DNA of 64,000 bases from Variovorax sp. PCZ-1 (GCF_018413605.1 NZ_JAHCDN010000001.1:1-64000), one strand, 5' to 3'; numbered from the stretch's first letter, positions 29,316 to 38,841 are shown. Program-made: numbers and translations. The notes: generated by a model from the sequence alone, not told the origin.

Positions 29316-30305
29316 ATGCAAACCAACCTGCTCAAACCCAAGACGATCCAAGTAGAACAGCTCGGCGGCAACAAAGCCAAAGTCACCCTCGAACCTTTCG
29401 AGCGCGGCTATGGCCACACGCTGGGCAACGCGCTGCGCCGCGTGCTCCTCTCGTCTATGGTGGGCTATGCACCAACGGAAGTAACCATTGCAGGCGTTCT
29501 GCATGAGTTCTCCACCATTGACGGCGTGCAAGAAGACGCCGTCAACATCATGCTCAACCTGAAGGGCGTGGTCTTTAAATTACACAATCGTGATGAGGTC
29601 ACGCTATCTCTGCGTAAAGACGGCGAAGGCGTTGTCACCGCTGGCGATATCCAGACCCCGCACGACGTTGAAATCATCAACCCTGATCACGTGATCGCGC
29701 ACCTGTCGCAAGGCGGCAAGCTCGATATCCAGATCAAGGTCGAAAAGGGCCGTGGCTATGTGCCTGGTAACGTGCGTCGCTATGGCGATGAGCCGAGCAA
29801 GTCTATCGGCCGTATCGTGCTCGATGCATCTTTTGCACCGATCAAGCGCGTGAGCTACGCCGTGGAAAACGCTCGCGTTGAGCAGCGTACCGACCTCGAC
29901 AAGCTCGTCATGGAAATCGAAACCAATGGCGCAGTCACCGCAGAAGATGCAGTGCGCGCAGCGGCGAAGATTTTGGTGGAGCAGCTTGCAGTGTTCGCAC
30001 AACTCGAAGGCAGCGAGCTCGCCGCGTTTGATGCACCCGCTCAGCGCAGCAGCCAGCAGTTTGATCCTATTCTGCTCCGCCCCGTGGACGAACTCGAGCT
30101 CACCGTGCGCTCAGCCAACTGCCTCAAAGCAGAAAACATTTACTACATCGGTGATCTGATTCAGCGCACCGAGAACGAGTTGCTCAAGACCCCGAATCTG
30201 GGTCGCAAGTCACTCAACGAAATCAAGGAAGTCTTGGCCTCTCGCGGCCTGACCCTCGGTATGCGTTTGGAAAACTGGCCACCCGCTGGTTTGGACAAGC
30301 GTTAA
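29316..30305 (+). CDS. rpoA: RNA polymerase alpha subunit
   Basis: A 329-residue protein that dimerises to nucleate RNA polymerase assembly. The N-terminal domain shows [20 protein letters not shown]. The C-terminal domain, which contacts UP elements and activators, shows [16 protein letters not shown] and [18 protein letters not shown]. An extended leader of about 117 bp follows rpsD. It lies in the standard order before rplQ. Confidence 0.98.
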   Translation: MQTNLLKPKTIQVEQLGGNKAKVTLEPFERGYGHTLGNALRRVLLSSMVGYAPTEVTIAGVLHEFSTIDGVQEDAVNIMLNLKGVVFKLHNRDEVTLSLRKDGEGVVTAGDIQTPHDVEIINPDHVIAHLSQGGKLDIQIKVEKGRGYVPGNVRRYGDEPSKSIGRIVLDASFAPIKRVSYAVENARVEQRTDLDKLVMEIETNGAVTAEDAVRAAAKILVEQLAVFAQLEGSELAAFDAPAQRSSQQFDPILLRPVDELELTVRSANCLKAENIYYIGDLIQRTENELLKTPNLGRKSLNEIKEVLASRGLTLGMRLENWPPAGLDKR

Positions 30306-30373
30306 TTTATAAGCAAAGTGCACCAGCGCGTACCTGATCCGGCGCGCTGTTTATATATTGAAAGGAAAGCACC

Positions 30374-30763
30374 ATGCGTCACGGAAACGGACTTCGTAAA
30401 CTTAACCGCACCAGCAGCCATCGCCAAGCGATGCTGCGCAACATGATGAACTCGCTGATTCAGCACGAGGCCATCAAAACAACTTTGCCAAAATCAAAAG
30501 AGCTGCGTCGCGTCGTCGAGCCAATGATCACTTTGGCTAAAGTTGATAACCTGTCGAATCGCCGCTTGGCATTCAACCGCCTGCGTGACCGTGATTCCGT
30601 GACCAAGTTGTTCACCGATCTCGGCCCTCGTTTCAAGACGCGTCCAGGCGGCTACACACGTATCCTGAAAATGGGTTTCCGTGTCGGCGACAACGCACCG
30701 ATGGCTTTCGTTGAGCTCGTTGATCGTGCTGACACGTCTGCAGAAGTGCCAACCGCTGAGTAA
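30374..30763 (+). CDS. rplQ: 50S ribosomal protein L17
   Basis: A 129-residue large-subunit protein, last of the ribosomal block. The N-terminal [20 protein letters not shown] and the segment [19 protein letters not shown] are family signatures. A hairpin lies about 20 bases after its stop. Confidence 0.98.
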   Translation: MRHGNGLRKLNRTSSHRQAMLRNMMNSLIQHEAIKTTLPKSKELRRVVEPMITLAKVDNLSNRRLAFNRLRDRDSVTKLFTDLGPRFKTRPGGYTRILKMGFRVGDNAPMAFVELVDRADTSAEVPTAE

Positions 30764-30785
30764 TTAGCAGAGTAAATATACTTTG

Positions 30786-30816
30786 CCGCGTTGCAGCAAA
30801 CAGCTAAGCAACGCGG
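30786..30816 (+). terminator. Hairpin after rplQ
   Basis: CCGCGTTGC pairs perfectly with GCAACGCGG across a 13-base loop. There is no T-run, so it is either a weak terminator or a processing structure between rplQ and the tRNA. Confidence 0.4.
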
Positions 30817-30833
30817 TAAAATACAAGTATTGA

Positions 30834-30910
<77 letters not shown>

Positions 30911-30917
30911 AACTTAG

Positions 30918-30942
30918 AAAATCGATAAGCCTATCGATTTTT
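30918..30942 (+). terminator. Terminator of the tRNA gene
   Basis: AAAATCGATA pairs with TATCGATTTT across the loop AGCC and is followed by T. It lies seven bases after the tRNA CCA end. Confidence 0.75.
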
Positions 30943-30947
30943 AGTCA

Positions 30948-30972
30948 AACGCCAGCTTCAGCTGGCGTTTTT
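30948..30972 (+). terminator. Second, stronger rho-independent terminator
   Basis: AACGCCAGC, loop TTCA, GCTGGCGTT with a run of T after it. It follows the first hairpin directly, giving two tandem terminators. Confidence 0.9.
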
Positions 30973-31050
30973 CTTTGTGATTCCAAACGGGATACATGGT
31001 TTTGTCGGTATCGAGTATCCAAAGCAAGCTCTCTTGCGGATAATCAAACT

Positions 31051-31500
31051 ATGCGAAAAAGCAAACTCCAATCCGTCACCATCGGTGGCAATGCCGATGA
31101 GATCGAAGCGCAGTTTTATGATGCGCTGCGCGCTGGTGACGTTGATAAGCTCATGCTTTGCTGGGCGGATGAAGATGAGATCAGCTGCGTTCATCCAGGC
31201 GGTTCGCGTATCAGTGGTGCAGGGGCGATTCGTGCAGCTTTTGATGCGATGTTCAGCAATGGCACGATTCGCGCTACACCCATGCGTGTGCGCAAGATTG
31301 AAGCGTTATCTAGCAGCGTGCATAGTGTGATTGAAAAAATTGAAGTGATGACGCCCGACGGTCCGCGTGAAGCCTACGTGATCGCTACGAACGTGTATCA
31401 CAAGACAGCGCAAGGCTGGCGTATGGTGGCGCATCATGCAAGCCCAGGCACGGCGCGTGAGATGCAAGAACTCTCTGATGCACCGATGGTGCTGCATTGA
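31051..31500 (+). CDS. SnoaL/NTF2-like domain protein
   Basis: A 149-residue cytoplasmic protein with the NTF2-like cone fold of the SnoaL_3/DUF4440 type, recognised from EAQFYDALRAGDVDKLMLCWADED, CVHPGG and the C-terminal WRMVAHHASPG. Members include isomerases, hydrolases and simple ligand-binding proteins, so no reaction can be assigned. It stands between two terminators and repeat copy F and appears to be a single-gene unit. Confidence 0.8.
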   Translation: MRKSKLQSVTIGGNADEIEAQFYDALRAGDVDKLMLCWADEDEISCVHPGGSRISGAGAIRAAFDAMFSNGTIRATPMRVRKIEALSSSVHSVIEKIEVMTPDGPREAYVIATNVYHKTAQGWRMVAHHASPGTAREMQELSDAPMVLH

Positions 31501-31541
31501 TCGTGGTTTTTCTTGCATTTTTAAGCTCTTTTAGGCGAATT

Positions 31542-31582
31542 GCCGGCGTGTATGCTGCGCAGAGTGCTACTAAATTAATAGT
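31542..31582 (+). repeat. 41-bp palindromic element, copy F
   Basis: GCCGGCGTGTATGCTGCGCA, then GTGCTACTAAATTAATAG. It lies in the 106-bp gap between the SnoaL-like and YheT-like genes. Confidence 0.9.
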
Positions 31583-31606
31583 GGTTGGTATTGTGCGACG
31601 AGGTGT

Positions 31607-32584
31607 ATGTTGATGGACTATCGAGCACCGACATGGCTGCCCGGCGGCCAATTGCAAACCATCTGGCCAGCTTTGTATTCGAGCCGGCATGAAGCAGTCG
31701 CGCCGAGCTTCAAGCGCGAACGTTGGGCAAGCCCTGATGATGATTTTGTGGATGTAGACTTCACAAAGCACGAGGTCAAACCCGATGCGCCGCAGCTTGT
31801 GCTCTTTCATGGCCTAGAGGGCTCATCGCAAAGCCACTATGCGCAGGCCTTCGCCGATTGGGCGAGGCAGCAGGCAATGCCCTACGCTGTGCCACATTTT
31901 CGTGGCTGCAGTGGCGAGATCAATCGCGCACCGCGTGCATATCACTCGGGTGATTATCAAGAGATCGATTGGCTCTTGCGCCGCATTAAAGCGCGCGAGC
32001 CGCAGCGCAAGCTCATCGCTGTAGGTATCTCTCTAGGTGGCAATGCACTGATGCGCTGGGCGCAGGAGATGGGCGCTGAAGCCAGCAAAATAGCCAGTGC
32101 CGTGGCCAGCGTTTGCTCGCCACTGGATTTAGCTGCAGCGGGGCATTGCATCGGTTCAGGCCTGAATCGCCGCATTTACACGCCGATGTTTCTGCGTACG
32201 ATGAAACCCAAAGCCATGGAGCGGCTCGCTTTGCATCCCAAGCTCTTCGATGCGAAGGCTTTGCAAGAAAGCCGGGATCTTTATGAGTTTGACAACATCT
32301 TCACCGCGCCCTTGCATGGTTTCAAAAACACCGAAGACTACTGGGCACGCGCCTCGGCCAAGCCGCGCATGGCTGAGATCCAAATTCCTGCACTCGCGCT
32401 CAATGCGCTGAATGATCCCTTCATGCCTGCGAGCAGCTTACCGCAGCCCGGCAAGGTCGGAAAGCATGTGACGCTGTGGCAACCCAAGCATGGCGGCCAT
32501 GTAGGCTTTCCCGGCGGTAAGTTTCCCGGGCATGTGCATGCCATGCCGCGCGCAGTCGGTCAGTGGCTCTTGCATCATGGATGA
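31607..32584 (+). CDS. YheT-type alpha/beta hydrolase
   Basis: A 325-residue hydrolase of the YheT/UPF0017 group. Seen are the N-terminal PTWLPGGQLQTIWPAL, the oxyanion segment LFHGLEGSS, the nucleophile elbow GISLGGNAL and the C-terminal HGGHVGFPGG with the catalytic histidine. A carboxylesterase activity is expected; the natural substrate is not known. It overlaps the following gene by eight bases, so the two are probably co-expressed. Confidence 0.88.
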   Translation: MLMDYRAPTWLPGGQLQTIWPALYSSRHEAVAPSFKRERWASPDDDFVDVDFTKHEVKPDAPQLVLFHGLEGSSQSHYAQAFADWARQQAMPYAVPHFRGCSGEINRAPRAYHSGDYQEIDWLLRRIKAREPQRKLIAVGISLGGNALMRWAQEMGAEASKIASAVASVCSPLDLAAAGHCIGSGLNRRIYTPMFLRTMKPKAMERLALHPKLFDAKALQESRDLYEFDNIFTAPLHGFKNTEDYWARASAKPRMAEIQIPALALNALNDPFMPASSLPQPGKVGKHVTLWQPKHGGHVGFPGGKFPGHVHAMPRAVGQWLLHHG

Positions 32585-33134
32585 CATTGTTTTACAAGCC
32601 ATGGCCAAATGGCCGAATGTGCCGGCCTGCACGGGCTGGCTGGGCCTGGATGCGCGTGGGCAATGGTGGATGCGAGATGATCGCTCGCAGGCTTGTGGCG
32701 CTTTCTCTAGTGGGCAGCCAGGTGCGAAAGGCTCGATGCTTTCGCATGAGAAGCTGATTGCTTTTATTGCTCGCAATTATCTTTGCACGGAAGAGGGTGC
32801 ATATGCTGGCCAATGGTATTTTCAGAACGGCCCGCAGCGCGTGTATGTGGAGTTGGAAGCCACGCCTTGGGTCTGGCGTGTGCGAGATGATTTCACGATT
32901 GAAGCTCACACCGGGAAAGAATGCAAGCCGCAGCGCTGCGTGCTCGATGAGCATGGTTGCGTGTATCTGGAGACGGATCTAGGCTTTGGCCTCGTGCATA
33001 CGCTCGATATGCTGCTCGCGGCTGATGCGTTGGAGCGAGGATTGTGGGTGGCGCAGGAGATGCTTCGCAGTGAATTGCCGCAGCGCTTTGGCTATGTGCG
33101 CAGCCCGCAGAAGGTGCAGGTTGCACAAGCTTGA
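32577..33134 (+). CDS. DUF2946-like conserved protein
   Basis: A protein of about 185 residues starting MDDIVLQAMAKWPNVPACTG with the segments GWLGLDARGQWWMRDD and ETDLGFGLVHTLDM. It resembles a conserved Burkholderiales family that I recall as DUF2946, but I am not certain of the number. No catalytic or membrane motif stands out. ATG 32577 was chosen because the family starts here; it overlaps the hydrolase stop. Confidence 0.65.
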   Translation: MDDIVLQAMAKWPNVPACTGWLGLDARGQWWMRDDRSQACGAFSSGQPGAKGSMLSHEKLIAFIARNYLCTEEGAYAGQWYFQNGPQRVYVELEATPWVWRVRDDFTIEAHTGKECKPQRCVLDEHGCVYLETDLGFGLVHTLDMLLAADALERGLWVAQEMLRSELPQRFGYVRSPQKVQVAQA

Positions 33135-33147
33135 TTCGCAAGAATCA

Positions 33148-33190
33148 CTATAAAAATAGTAGCACTTTGCGCAGATTCTACGCCGGCGAT
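33148..33190 (-). repeat. 41-bp palindromic element, copy G
   Basis: Reverse orientation: CTATAAAAATAGTAGCAC, TTTGCGCAG, CTACGCCGGCGAT. It sits between convergent genes, 14 bases after the DUF2946-like stop and about 20 bases from the dehydratase stop. Confidence 0.88.
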
Positions 33191-33209
33191 AAGCTAATTT
33201 GCCTATAAA

Positions 33210-34160
33210 TTAGCCCGCTAGCACCGCTGCAAACACGTCTGCATCCACATTGCCACCACAGAGTGTTGTGCCTATCGTCTTAGCGTGCCACTGATCTTTC
33301 TGCTGCATCGCTGCTGCAAGTGATGCAGCGCCAGCGCCTTCGGCCACGTTGTGCGTCGCAGTGAAAAGCAGGCGCATCGCGGCTTTCACTTCGTCATCCG
33401 TGACGGCGATTACGTCATGCGCTTCTTTCACAATCACATCGAGCGCCGTCTGATCGGGCACACGGCAGGCCATGCCATCGGCAATCTGCGTCGTCACAGG
33501 TGATTCGAGGAGCTTGCGCGATTTGAAGGAATCCATGTAAGCCGTCGCATGGGCTGACACCACACCAACGAGCTTGGTCTTCAAGCCCGTATGCGCACGC
33601 GCAGCAGCAGCCGCGCAAAAGCCGGAGCCCATACCAATCGGCACATAGGTCACATCGGGCTGCACGGCTTCGAAGAATTCGATCCAATACGTCATCACGC
33701 CCAGCAGCAAATCGCGGTGATAAGAGGGCACGAAATGTAGACCACGCACTTGGGCTAATTTGGCAGCATGCTCACGCGATTCTTGAAACTCAGAGCCATG
33801 CTCGATCAGCTCCACACCGAGGGCTCGCATAGCCGCATTCTTCTCCACTGAATTGCCGTGAGGCACAACGATGGTCGCGTGCACGCCATGCTTGCTTGCT
33901 GCAAAACCAATCGATTGCCCATGGTTGCCGCGTGTGGCTGAGATCACGCCTGAAATTTTGGGCTCGCGTTTCATCAAAGCATCAAAGTAAGTCAAACCAC
34001 CACGCACCTTGAATGCACCCACGGGCTGATGATTTTCATGCTTCACCCAGACCTTCGCACCCAGTGCTTCGCTGAGCAGCGGCCATTCAAATTGTGGCGT
34101 AGGGCGCAGGCTGGCATAGACGCAATCTTGCGCCGCCTTGATTTCTAGAGGGGTGAACAT
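33210..34160 (-). CDS. Threonine/serine dehydratase-like PLP enzyme
   Basis: A 316-residue fold-type II PLP enzyme. Lys51 in PVGAFKVRGG should bind the cofactor; SATRGNHGQSIGFAA and the glycine loop GMGSGFCAA (phosphate binding) follow. Related enzymes are threonine ammonia-lyase, serine racemase and threo-3-hydroxyaspartate dehydratase. There is no C-terminal ACT regulatory domain, so a catabolic type is more likely than IlvA. Last gene of the twelve-gene MocR-linked run, two bases after the first LysE gene. Confidence 0.87.
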   Translation of the reverse strand: MFTPLEIKAAQDCVYASLRPTPQFEWPLLSEALGAKVWVKHENHQPVGAFKVRGGLTYFDALMKREPKISGVISATRGNHGQSIGFAASKHGVHATIVVPHGNSVEKNAAMRALGVELIEHGSEFQESREHAAKLAQVRGLHFVPSYHRDLLLGVMTYWIEFFEAVQPDVTYVPIGMGSGFCAAAAARAHTGLKTKLVGVVSAHATAYMDSFKSRKLLESPVTTQIADGMACRVPDQTALDVIVKEAHDVIAVTDDEVKAAMRLLFTATHNVAEGAGAASLAAAMQQKDQWHAKTIGTTLCGGNVDADVFAAVLAG

Positions 34161-34162
34161 CT

Positions 34163-34795
34163 TTACTTTCTTTCTGAAATCACAAGACGCACGGCCAAAC
34201 CTGTGAGCACCGTAGCCATAAAGTAGCGCTGCACACGCAGCCAGATAGGACTGCGTTGGAAAAACACCGCGATACCTGCTGCGCCGGCTACGATCAGGCC
34301 ATTGACGACAAAGCTGAGCGAGATATGCGTTGCCGCCAATTGCAAGCCTTGCTGCAACACACTGCCACGCTCAGGGTGGAGGAATTGGCTGAAGATCGAT
34401 GTGAAGAAAACAATTTGCTTCGGATTAAGCAAATTCGTGATCAAGCCCATGCGAAAGAGCTTGGCATAGCTGTCATGTGGCAAATCTTGCGCTTCAAACA
34501 GGCCGCGTCCGCCGGGTTTGATCGCTTGCCATGCGAGCCAGAGCAAATAAGCCGCTCCCGCATAGCGAATCGCGTCATAGAGCATGGGCATGGCAGCCAA
34601 AAGAGCGGTGAGGCCGAGCGTGGCAGCTGCGATGTGCACCACATTGCCAGCTTGCACGCCCAGCACAGACACCCAACCCGCCATACGCCCTTGGCAGAGC
34701 GCGCGAGAGACGCAATACAGCATATTGGGTCCCGGTGTGAGCATCACGGCCAGTGCGGCGACGCAATACAGGAGTAGCTCAGTGAAAGTCAGCAT
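34163..34795 (-). CDS. LysE-family amino-acid exporter (1)
   Basis: A 210-residue membrane protein with about six helices and the LysE/RhtB signature LTPGPNMLYCVSRAL, plus GAAYLLWLAWQAIKPGG. Family members export amino acids or their derivatives. ATG 34795 was chosen over an upstream frame because it matches the family length and overlaps the preceding stop (TGATG). It is adjacent to a close paralogue. Confidence 0.88.
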   Translation of the reverse strand: MLTFTELLLYCVAALAVMLTPGPNMLYCVSRALCQGRMAGWVSVLGVQAGNVVHIAAATLGLTALLAAMPMLYDAIRYAGAAYLLWLAWQAIKPGGRGLFEAQDLPHDSYAKLFRMGLITNLLNPKQIVFFTSIFSQFLHPERGSVLQQGLQLAATHISLSFVVNGLIVAGAAGIAVFFQRSPIWLRVQRYFMATVLTGLAVRLVISERK

Positions 34796-35433
34796 CACTT
34801 CTTCTCTGTCATGAGTAGGCGCACCGCAAGCGCGCCCAAGACCGCGCCCATGATCCAGCGCTGAGCGGCCATCCAAAAAGTGCTTCTGGTTAAAAACTTG
34901 GAGATGCCTGCCGCTCCCAAAATGAGGAGGCTGAATACCAGCGCGCTCATGGCGATGTGAATCGCGCCCAAGGTAAAGCTCTGCAGCAAAATCGAGCCGC
35001 GCTCTGGGTGGAGAAACTGCGGAAAGAACGAGAGATAAAACATCGCCACCTTCGGGTTAAGCGCATTCGTGATGAAACCCATGCGAAACAATGTAGCCGT
35101 ATTATCAGCAGGCAAATTCCGTACTTCAAAAGGCGAATGCCCGTTGGGTTTGACCGCTTGCCATGCCAACCACAAGAGATAGCACGCTCCTGCGATCTTA
35201 AGCGCTTCAAAGGCAAGAGGCACAGCCATGAGTAAAGCGGTGAGGCCGAAAGATGCTGCGAGCAGATGCACCAAAAAACCAAAAGCCACGCCGCTCCAAG
35301 AAACGAAGCCGGCGTAATGGCCTTGTGTGAGTGTGCGTGAAATGCAATACACCATGTTGGGGCCTGGCGAGATCACCATGATGAGTGCTGCGATTGCGAA
35401 AAGCATGAGTTCAGAAAGCGTAAAAAGCATCAC
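34795..35433 (-). CDS. LysE-family amino-acid exporter (2)
   Basis: A 212-residue paralogue of the neighbouring exporter: ISPGPNMVYCISRTL and GACYLLWLAWQAVKPNG align directly with it, indicating a tandem duplication. Both ends overlap adjacent genes (four bases with the VOC gene, one with exporter 1). The exported compound is unknown. Confidence 0.88.
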   Translation of the reverse strand: MMLFTLSELMLFAIAALIMVISPGPNMVYCISRTLTQGHYAGFVSWSGVAFGFLVHLLAASFGLTALLMAVPLAFEALKIAGACYLLWLAWQAVKPNGHSPFEVRNLPADNTATLFRMGFITNALNPKVAMFYLSFFPQFLHPERGSILLQSFTLGAIHIAMSALVFSLLILGAAGISKFLTRSTFWMAAQRWIMGAVLGALAVRLLMTEKK

Positions 35434-36113
35434 AGTCCTTTCGATTCAAGAGTGACGAGGCCTTTGGGTGTTTGCAATGTGGCGATCAGATTGGCTTCGC
35501 CCGTTTCAATCTGAACACCTTGCAGGCCGATGGCTTGGTACGCGGATTGCAGCTCGGTGACTTGTGTTGTCGCCATACGCAAGTTGATCAAAGAAACCCC
35601 GCTGTCAGGCATGCCATTGGCTGGGTGCACATCACCCCATTCGATCAAGGTGGGCAAGCCTCCGTTGAACAAGCGTTGCCCATCTTCGCGTACGGTGATT
35701 TGCCATTGCAACAGGCCAGCAGCTGTCATGCGGCTGGCCTGCACGGATGGGCCGCGATCAATGCCTTGCGCTTTGAGTGAAGCGCAGGCTGTGTTTACAT
35801 CACTGGTATTCGCTACGAAATGCACGAGGCGTGGGCTGCGCTTAATAGTGTCTTGTAGCTCGGAAGAATCTAAGTCAAACCAGCACTTCGCCGGCGATTT
35901 AATTGCGCGAGGTGCTCCTGGATTAATAGCAATGATTTCGAAGTAAGCGCGCGGATAATTCACCGTGGCGATGCGAAACAAGCGATTGTGCGTCCCAAAC
36001 AGCGGATGCTCACCGCCTGCGCCGGGTGTGATGCCCAGCGTGGCTTCGCACCATGCCACACCTTCTTGCAAAGTGCGTGCTGCGACGACGAGATGATCCA
36101 CTTGTGCATTCAT
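35430..36113 (-). CDS. VOC/glyoxalase-like domain protein
   Basis: A 227-residue protein with an N-terminal MNAQVDHLVVAARTLQEGVAWCE of the Glyoxalase_3/VOC type and a second, diverged half. ATG 36113 overlaps the PhzF stop (TGATG); a longer frame to 36269 has unusual composition and overlaps PhzF heavily. Residues about 62-75 (AINPGAPRAIKSPA) are encoded by a diverged copy of the 41-bp repeat in reverse orientation. Metal ligands are not obvious, so the reaction is open. Confidence 0.8.
   Translation of the reverse strand: MNAQVDHLVVAARTLQEGVAWCEATLGITPGAGGEHPLFGTHNRLFRIATVNYPRAYFEIIAINPGAPRAIKSPAKCWFDLDSSELQDTIKRSPRLVHFVANTSDVNTACASLKAQGIDRGPSVQASRMTAAGLLQWQITVREDGQRLFNGGLPTLIEWGDVHPANGMPDSGVSLINLRMATTQVTELQSAYQAIGLQGVQIETGEANLIATLQTPKGLVTLESKGL
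35890..35930 (+). repeat. Diverged copy H of the 41-bp element (inside the VOC gene)
   Basis: Exactly 41 bases from GCCGGCG to GATTAATAGC. By eye about 27 of 41 positions match the consensus, concentrated in the GCCGGC, TGCGC, GTGCT and ATTAATAGC blocks. The gene reads it in the reverse direction as Ala-Ile-Asn-Pro. Confidence 0.65.
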
Positions 36114-36982
36114 CAGAGCAACACCTTTCCGTCGACGCAAGTGACGCTTGCGCCACCAATCCAAATATCGGAGCCAATTTGCTCCACATGCACACGCCCT
36201 GCGCGTGCGAGCGCCGTCCCTTGCGCAGCAACGTAGTTTTTGGGTGCAAGGCTCGAGCCAATTAACCATTGCGCGATGCCTGCGTTGAGTGAGCCAGTGA
36301 CCGGGTCTTCTGCCATGCCGTTGTTGCCGGGGAAGAAGGCACGCACTTCAAAGTGCGTGTCGTTGTCGTTAGATTGCGTGCCGACCACGCCCACCTTGCC
36401 TCTCGGCCCCACCACACCGATATCCAAGCCAGCGAGCACAGCCGCATCTGGCTTCAAGGCTAGCACCTGCTCAGCAGAGCGCAGCATCACGCCGCGCCAA
36501 TTCGGCCCGTTGTCACACCAAGCATGTGCCACGATATCGTCGCGCTGCACTCCCAGCCCGCGTGCAATCAAGGCCACATCGGCTTCATCCAAAGCACCGC
36601 TCTTGATCAACGGTGGTGCAGCAAAAGCCAGTCGCCCATTCGCTGCATCGCGCTTGATCTTCACTAAGCCAATGCCGCATTCCTGCATGATGTATTCGCC
36701 TTGCGGCTTACCACCGGCTTCTAGCCATGCATGGCAAGTGCCCAGCGTAGGATGCCCTGCAAACGGCAGCTCGCGCCCTGGGCAGAAGATACGTACTTTG
36801 TAATCCGCTCCCGCTTGTGTGGGCGGTAGCAGAAAAGTGCATTCACTCAAGTTCGTCCAGTTCGTGAAATGCTGCATCTCTTCTGTGGAAAGGCCAGAAC
36901 CATCCAGCACCACAGCCAGCGGATTGCCGTCGTAGGCGCGGGCGGTAAACACATCGACTTGTTTGAAGGGGCGTTGTTTCAT
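36113..36982 (-). CDS. PhzF-family isomerase-like protein
   Basis: A 289-residue protein of the PhzF/diaminopimelate-epimerase fold: KQVDVFTARAYDGNPLAVV near the N-terminus, probable catalytic Glu47 in LSECTFLL, PFAGHPTLGTCHAWL, and EDPVTGSLNAGIAQWL. PhzF itself isomerises a phenazine precursor, but most family members have unknown substrates and no phenazine genes are here. It overlaps the VOC start and lies 17 bases after the GST gene. Confidence 0.88.
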   Translation of the reverse strand: MKQRPFKQVDVFTARAYDGNPLAVVLDGSGLSTEEMQHFTNWTNLSECTFLLPPTQAGADYKVRIFCPGRELPFAGHPTLGTCHAWLEAGGKPQGEYIMQECGIGLVKIKRDAANGRLAFAAPPLIKSGALDEADVALIARGLGVQRDDIVAHAWCDNGPNWRGVMLRSAEQVLALKPDAAVLAGLDIGVVGPRGKVGVVGTQSNDNDTHFEVRAFFPGNNGMAEDPVTGSLNAGIAQWLIGSSLAPKNYVAAQGTALARAGRVHVEQIGSDIWIGGASVTCVDGKVLL

Positions 36983-36999
36983 CTTGATTTCCCAAACGT

Positions 37000-37641
37000 T
37001 TAACTGACAGGTAGATCAAATACACCCTTGCTGGCAGGATGCGCTAGCAAGGGCGCGTACCAGCGCTCAATAGCGGGGTAGGCGGGGCTCGTCTCACCGC
37101 TGCGCGCACGCACGGCCCACCAACGATGCACTTCGCTAAGGAGGGGAATGTCTGCCATCGTCAAAGAGTTGCCGGCCATGTAAGGCTGCTTGGCCAGATG
37201 TGCCTCCACGATGCCCAGCCAATGATGCATCTTGCGCGTGTGCTCTTTGATCAGTACATGATTGCGTTGCTCTGGCGCTGTGCGAACCCACTGCGCAAAG
37301 GGAAGAGCGCTCGCGCGATTGAGTTCAGATTGCTGCCAATCCATCCAGCGCTCGGCATCAAAGCGCTGTTTCGTGTCACTCGGATACAGCGCGCCGTTGG
37401 AATACTTCTCGCACAAGTAGCGCACTATGACGTTACTCTCCCAGAGCGTATAGTCACCGTCGTTCAGCACCGGGATCATGGCATTGGGATTCATCTGTTG
37501 AAACTCGGGTGTGTTGATCACACCAAAAGCAGCGCCTGCATCGATGCGTTGAATCGGCAAGTTCAAATATTGCGCCGTCCACATCACCTTGCGCACATTG
37601 ATGGAGCTGATGCGCCCCCAGAGCGTGAGAGTCTCGCTCAC
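37000..37641 (-). CDS. Glutathione S-transferase family protein (1)
   Basis: A 213-residue protein with an N-terminal thioredoxin-like domain (LTLWGRISSINVRKVMWTAQ, then NPNAMIPVLNDGDYTLWESN with the glutathione-binding Pro and Glu-Ser) and a helical C-terminal domain (MADIPLLSEVHRWW). The serine of GRISSINV is a candidate activating residue. It overlaps the aminotransferase stop by ATGA, so it belongs to the same operon. Confidence 0.88.
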   Translation of the reverse strand: MSETLTLWGRISSINVRKVMWTAQYLNLPIQRIDAGAAFGVINTPEFQQMNPNAMIPVLNDGDYTLWESNVIVRYLCEKYSNGALYPSDTKQRFDAERWMDWQQSELNRASALPFAQWVRTAPEQRNHVLIKEHTRKMHHWLGIVEAHLAKQPYMAGNSLTMADIPLLSEVHRWWAVRARSGETSPAYPAIERWYAPLLAHPASKGVFDLPVS

Positions 37642-38840
37642 AGGTGCTCCTTGAGCACAGAAGCCAAAGCAGCCACGCCCACGTTGATTTGCTCTACACT
37701 GGCCGTGACGAAACTCAGGCGCAAGGTGTTATTTGCAGCATTGTCGGCATAGAAAGCCGCGCCAGGCACGAAGGCGACATTGCGCTCTACGGCTTTGGGC
37801 AGCAGGTCAATTGCGTTCATGTGCGCGGGCAGTTTGAGCCAGAGGAACATGCCGCCGGTGGGCTGGTTCCACTGGATGCCTGTGTCTGCGAGTTCGCGTG
37901 AGAGCGCGGCGAGCATGGCTTCACATTGCGATTTGTAGAGCGCGCGGATGGTGGGCACGTGGCGGTCGATGAAGCCATCTTTCAAGACTTCAGCCACCAA
38001 GCGTTGATTGAAACTCGGTGTGTGCAAATCTGCCGCTTGCTTAGCTTGCAGGAGCTTGGGATAGAGAGCTTTAGGCGCAACCAAGAAGCCCAAGCGCAGG
38101 CCGGGGGCGAGTGTTTTGCTGAAGCTTCCCATGTAGATGCCGCCTTCAGGATTGCGCGCTGTGAGCGGCGCAGGCGGTGGCGTGTCAAACCACAAATCGC
38201 CATAAGGGTTGTCTTCTACGATGGGTAGGCCAGCCTCGCGCGCTGCTTGTGAGAGCGTTGCGCGCCGGGCCTCGCTCATGCTGCGGCCTGTGGGGTTTTG
38301 GTAGTTGGGTAGTACGTAGAGGAAGCGTGCACCTTTGGCTTTGCCCTTTAAATCCTCAACGATCACGCCTTCATCATCACTGGCCACGCTCACAAAGGCT
38401 GGCTCCATCGGCGTGAAGGCTTGCAGTGCACCCAGATACGTGGGCGTTTCCACGAGCACGCGAGAATCCTTGTCGATCAAGATTTTGGCGATCAGATCAA
38501 GGGCTTGTTGCGAGCCGGTGGTGATCAGCACCTGAGCTGGGTCAATCGCCCAAGGCACGCCAGCAGTGGCACTTTGCTTGGAAAGCTCGTTCGCCACAAA
38601 TTCCCGCAGCGCTGGAAAGCCTTCGCTCGCCGCATATTGCAAAGCCGCTTGCCCATCTTTGGCGAGCACATCCGCGCATGCTTTTGCAAAAGCTGTAATT
38701 GGAAACGTCTTCGGCGAAGGCAAGCCCCCCGCAAAGCTGATGATGCCGGGCTTTTCCGTGACTTTCAAAATCTCTCGAATGATCGAGGGGTTCATACGCT
38801 CTGCACGCGCTGCAAGTTTCCAATGTGTATCTGTGCTCAT
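37638..38840 (-). CDS. PLP-dependent class I/II aminotransferase
   Basis: A 400-residue enzyme of the 2-aminoadipate/LysN-like group: FAGGLPSPKTFP near the N-terminus, TTGSQQALDLI, NYQNPTGRSMS, DNPYGDLWF, and the PLP lysine in GSFSKTLAPGLRLGF. The start at 38840 leaves one base after the cupin stop. This subfamily shares its fold with the aminotransferase half of the MocR regulator at the head of the divergon. The amino donor is not predictable. Confidence 0.9.
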   Translation of the reverse strand: MSTDTHWKLAARAERMNPSIIREILKVTEKPGIISFAGGLPSPKTFPITAFAKACADVLAKDGQAALQYAASEGFPALREFVANELSKQSATAGVPWAIDPAQVLITTGSQQALDLIAKILIDKDSRVLVETPTYLGALQAFTPMEPAFVSVASDDEGVIVEDLKGKAKGARFLYVLPNYQNPTGRSMSEARRATLSQAAREAGLPIVEDNPYGDLWFDTPPPAPLTARNPEGGIYMGSFSKTLAPGLRLGFLVAPKALYPKLLQAKQAADLHTPSFNQRLVAEVLKDGFIDRHVPTIRALYKSQCEAMLAALSRELADTGIQWNQPTGGMFLWLKLPAHMNAIDLLPKAVERNVAFVPGAAFYADNAANNTLRLSFVTASVEQINVGVAALASVLKEHL

Positions 38841-38841
38841 A

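Noticed and set aside
36113-36269. 52-codon N-terminal extension of the VOC protein
   Set aside because: Cys/Arg-rich sequence overlapping PhzF; the internal ATG 36113 makes a TGATG junction and matches the family start.
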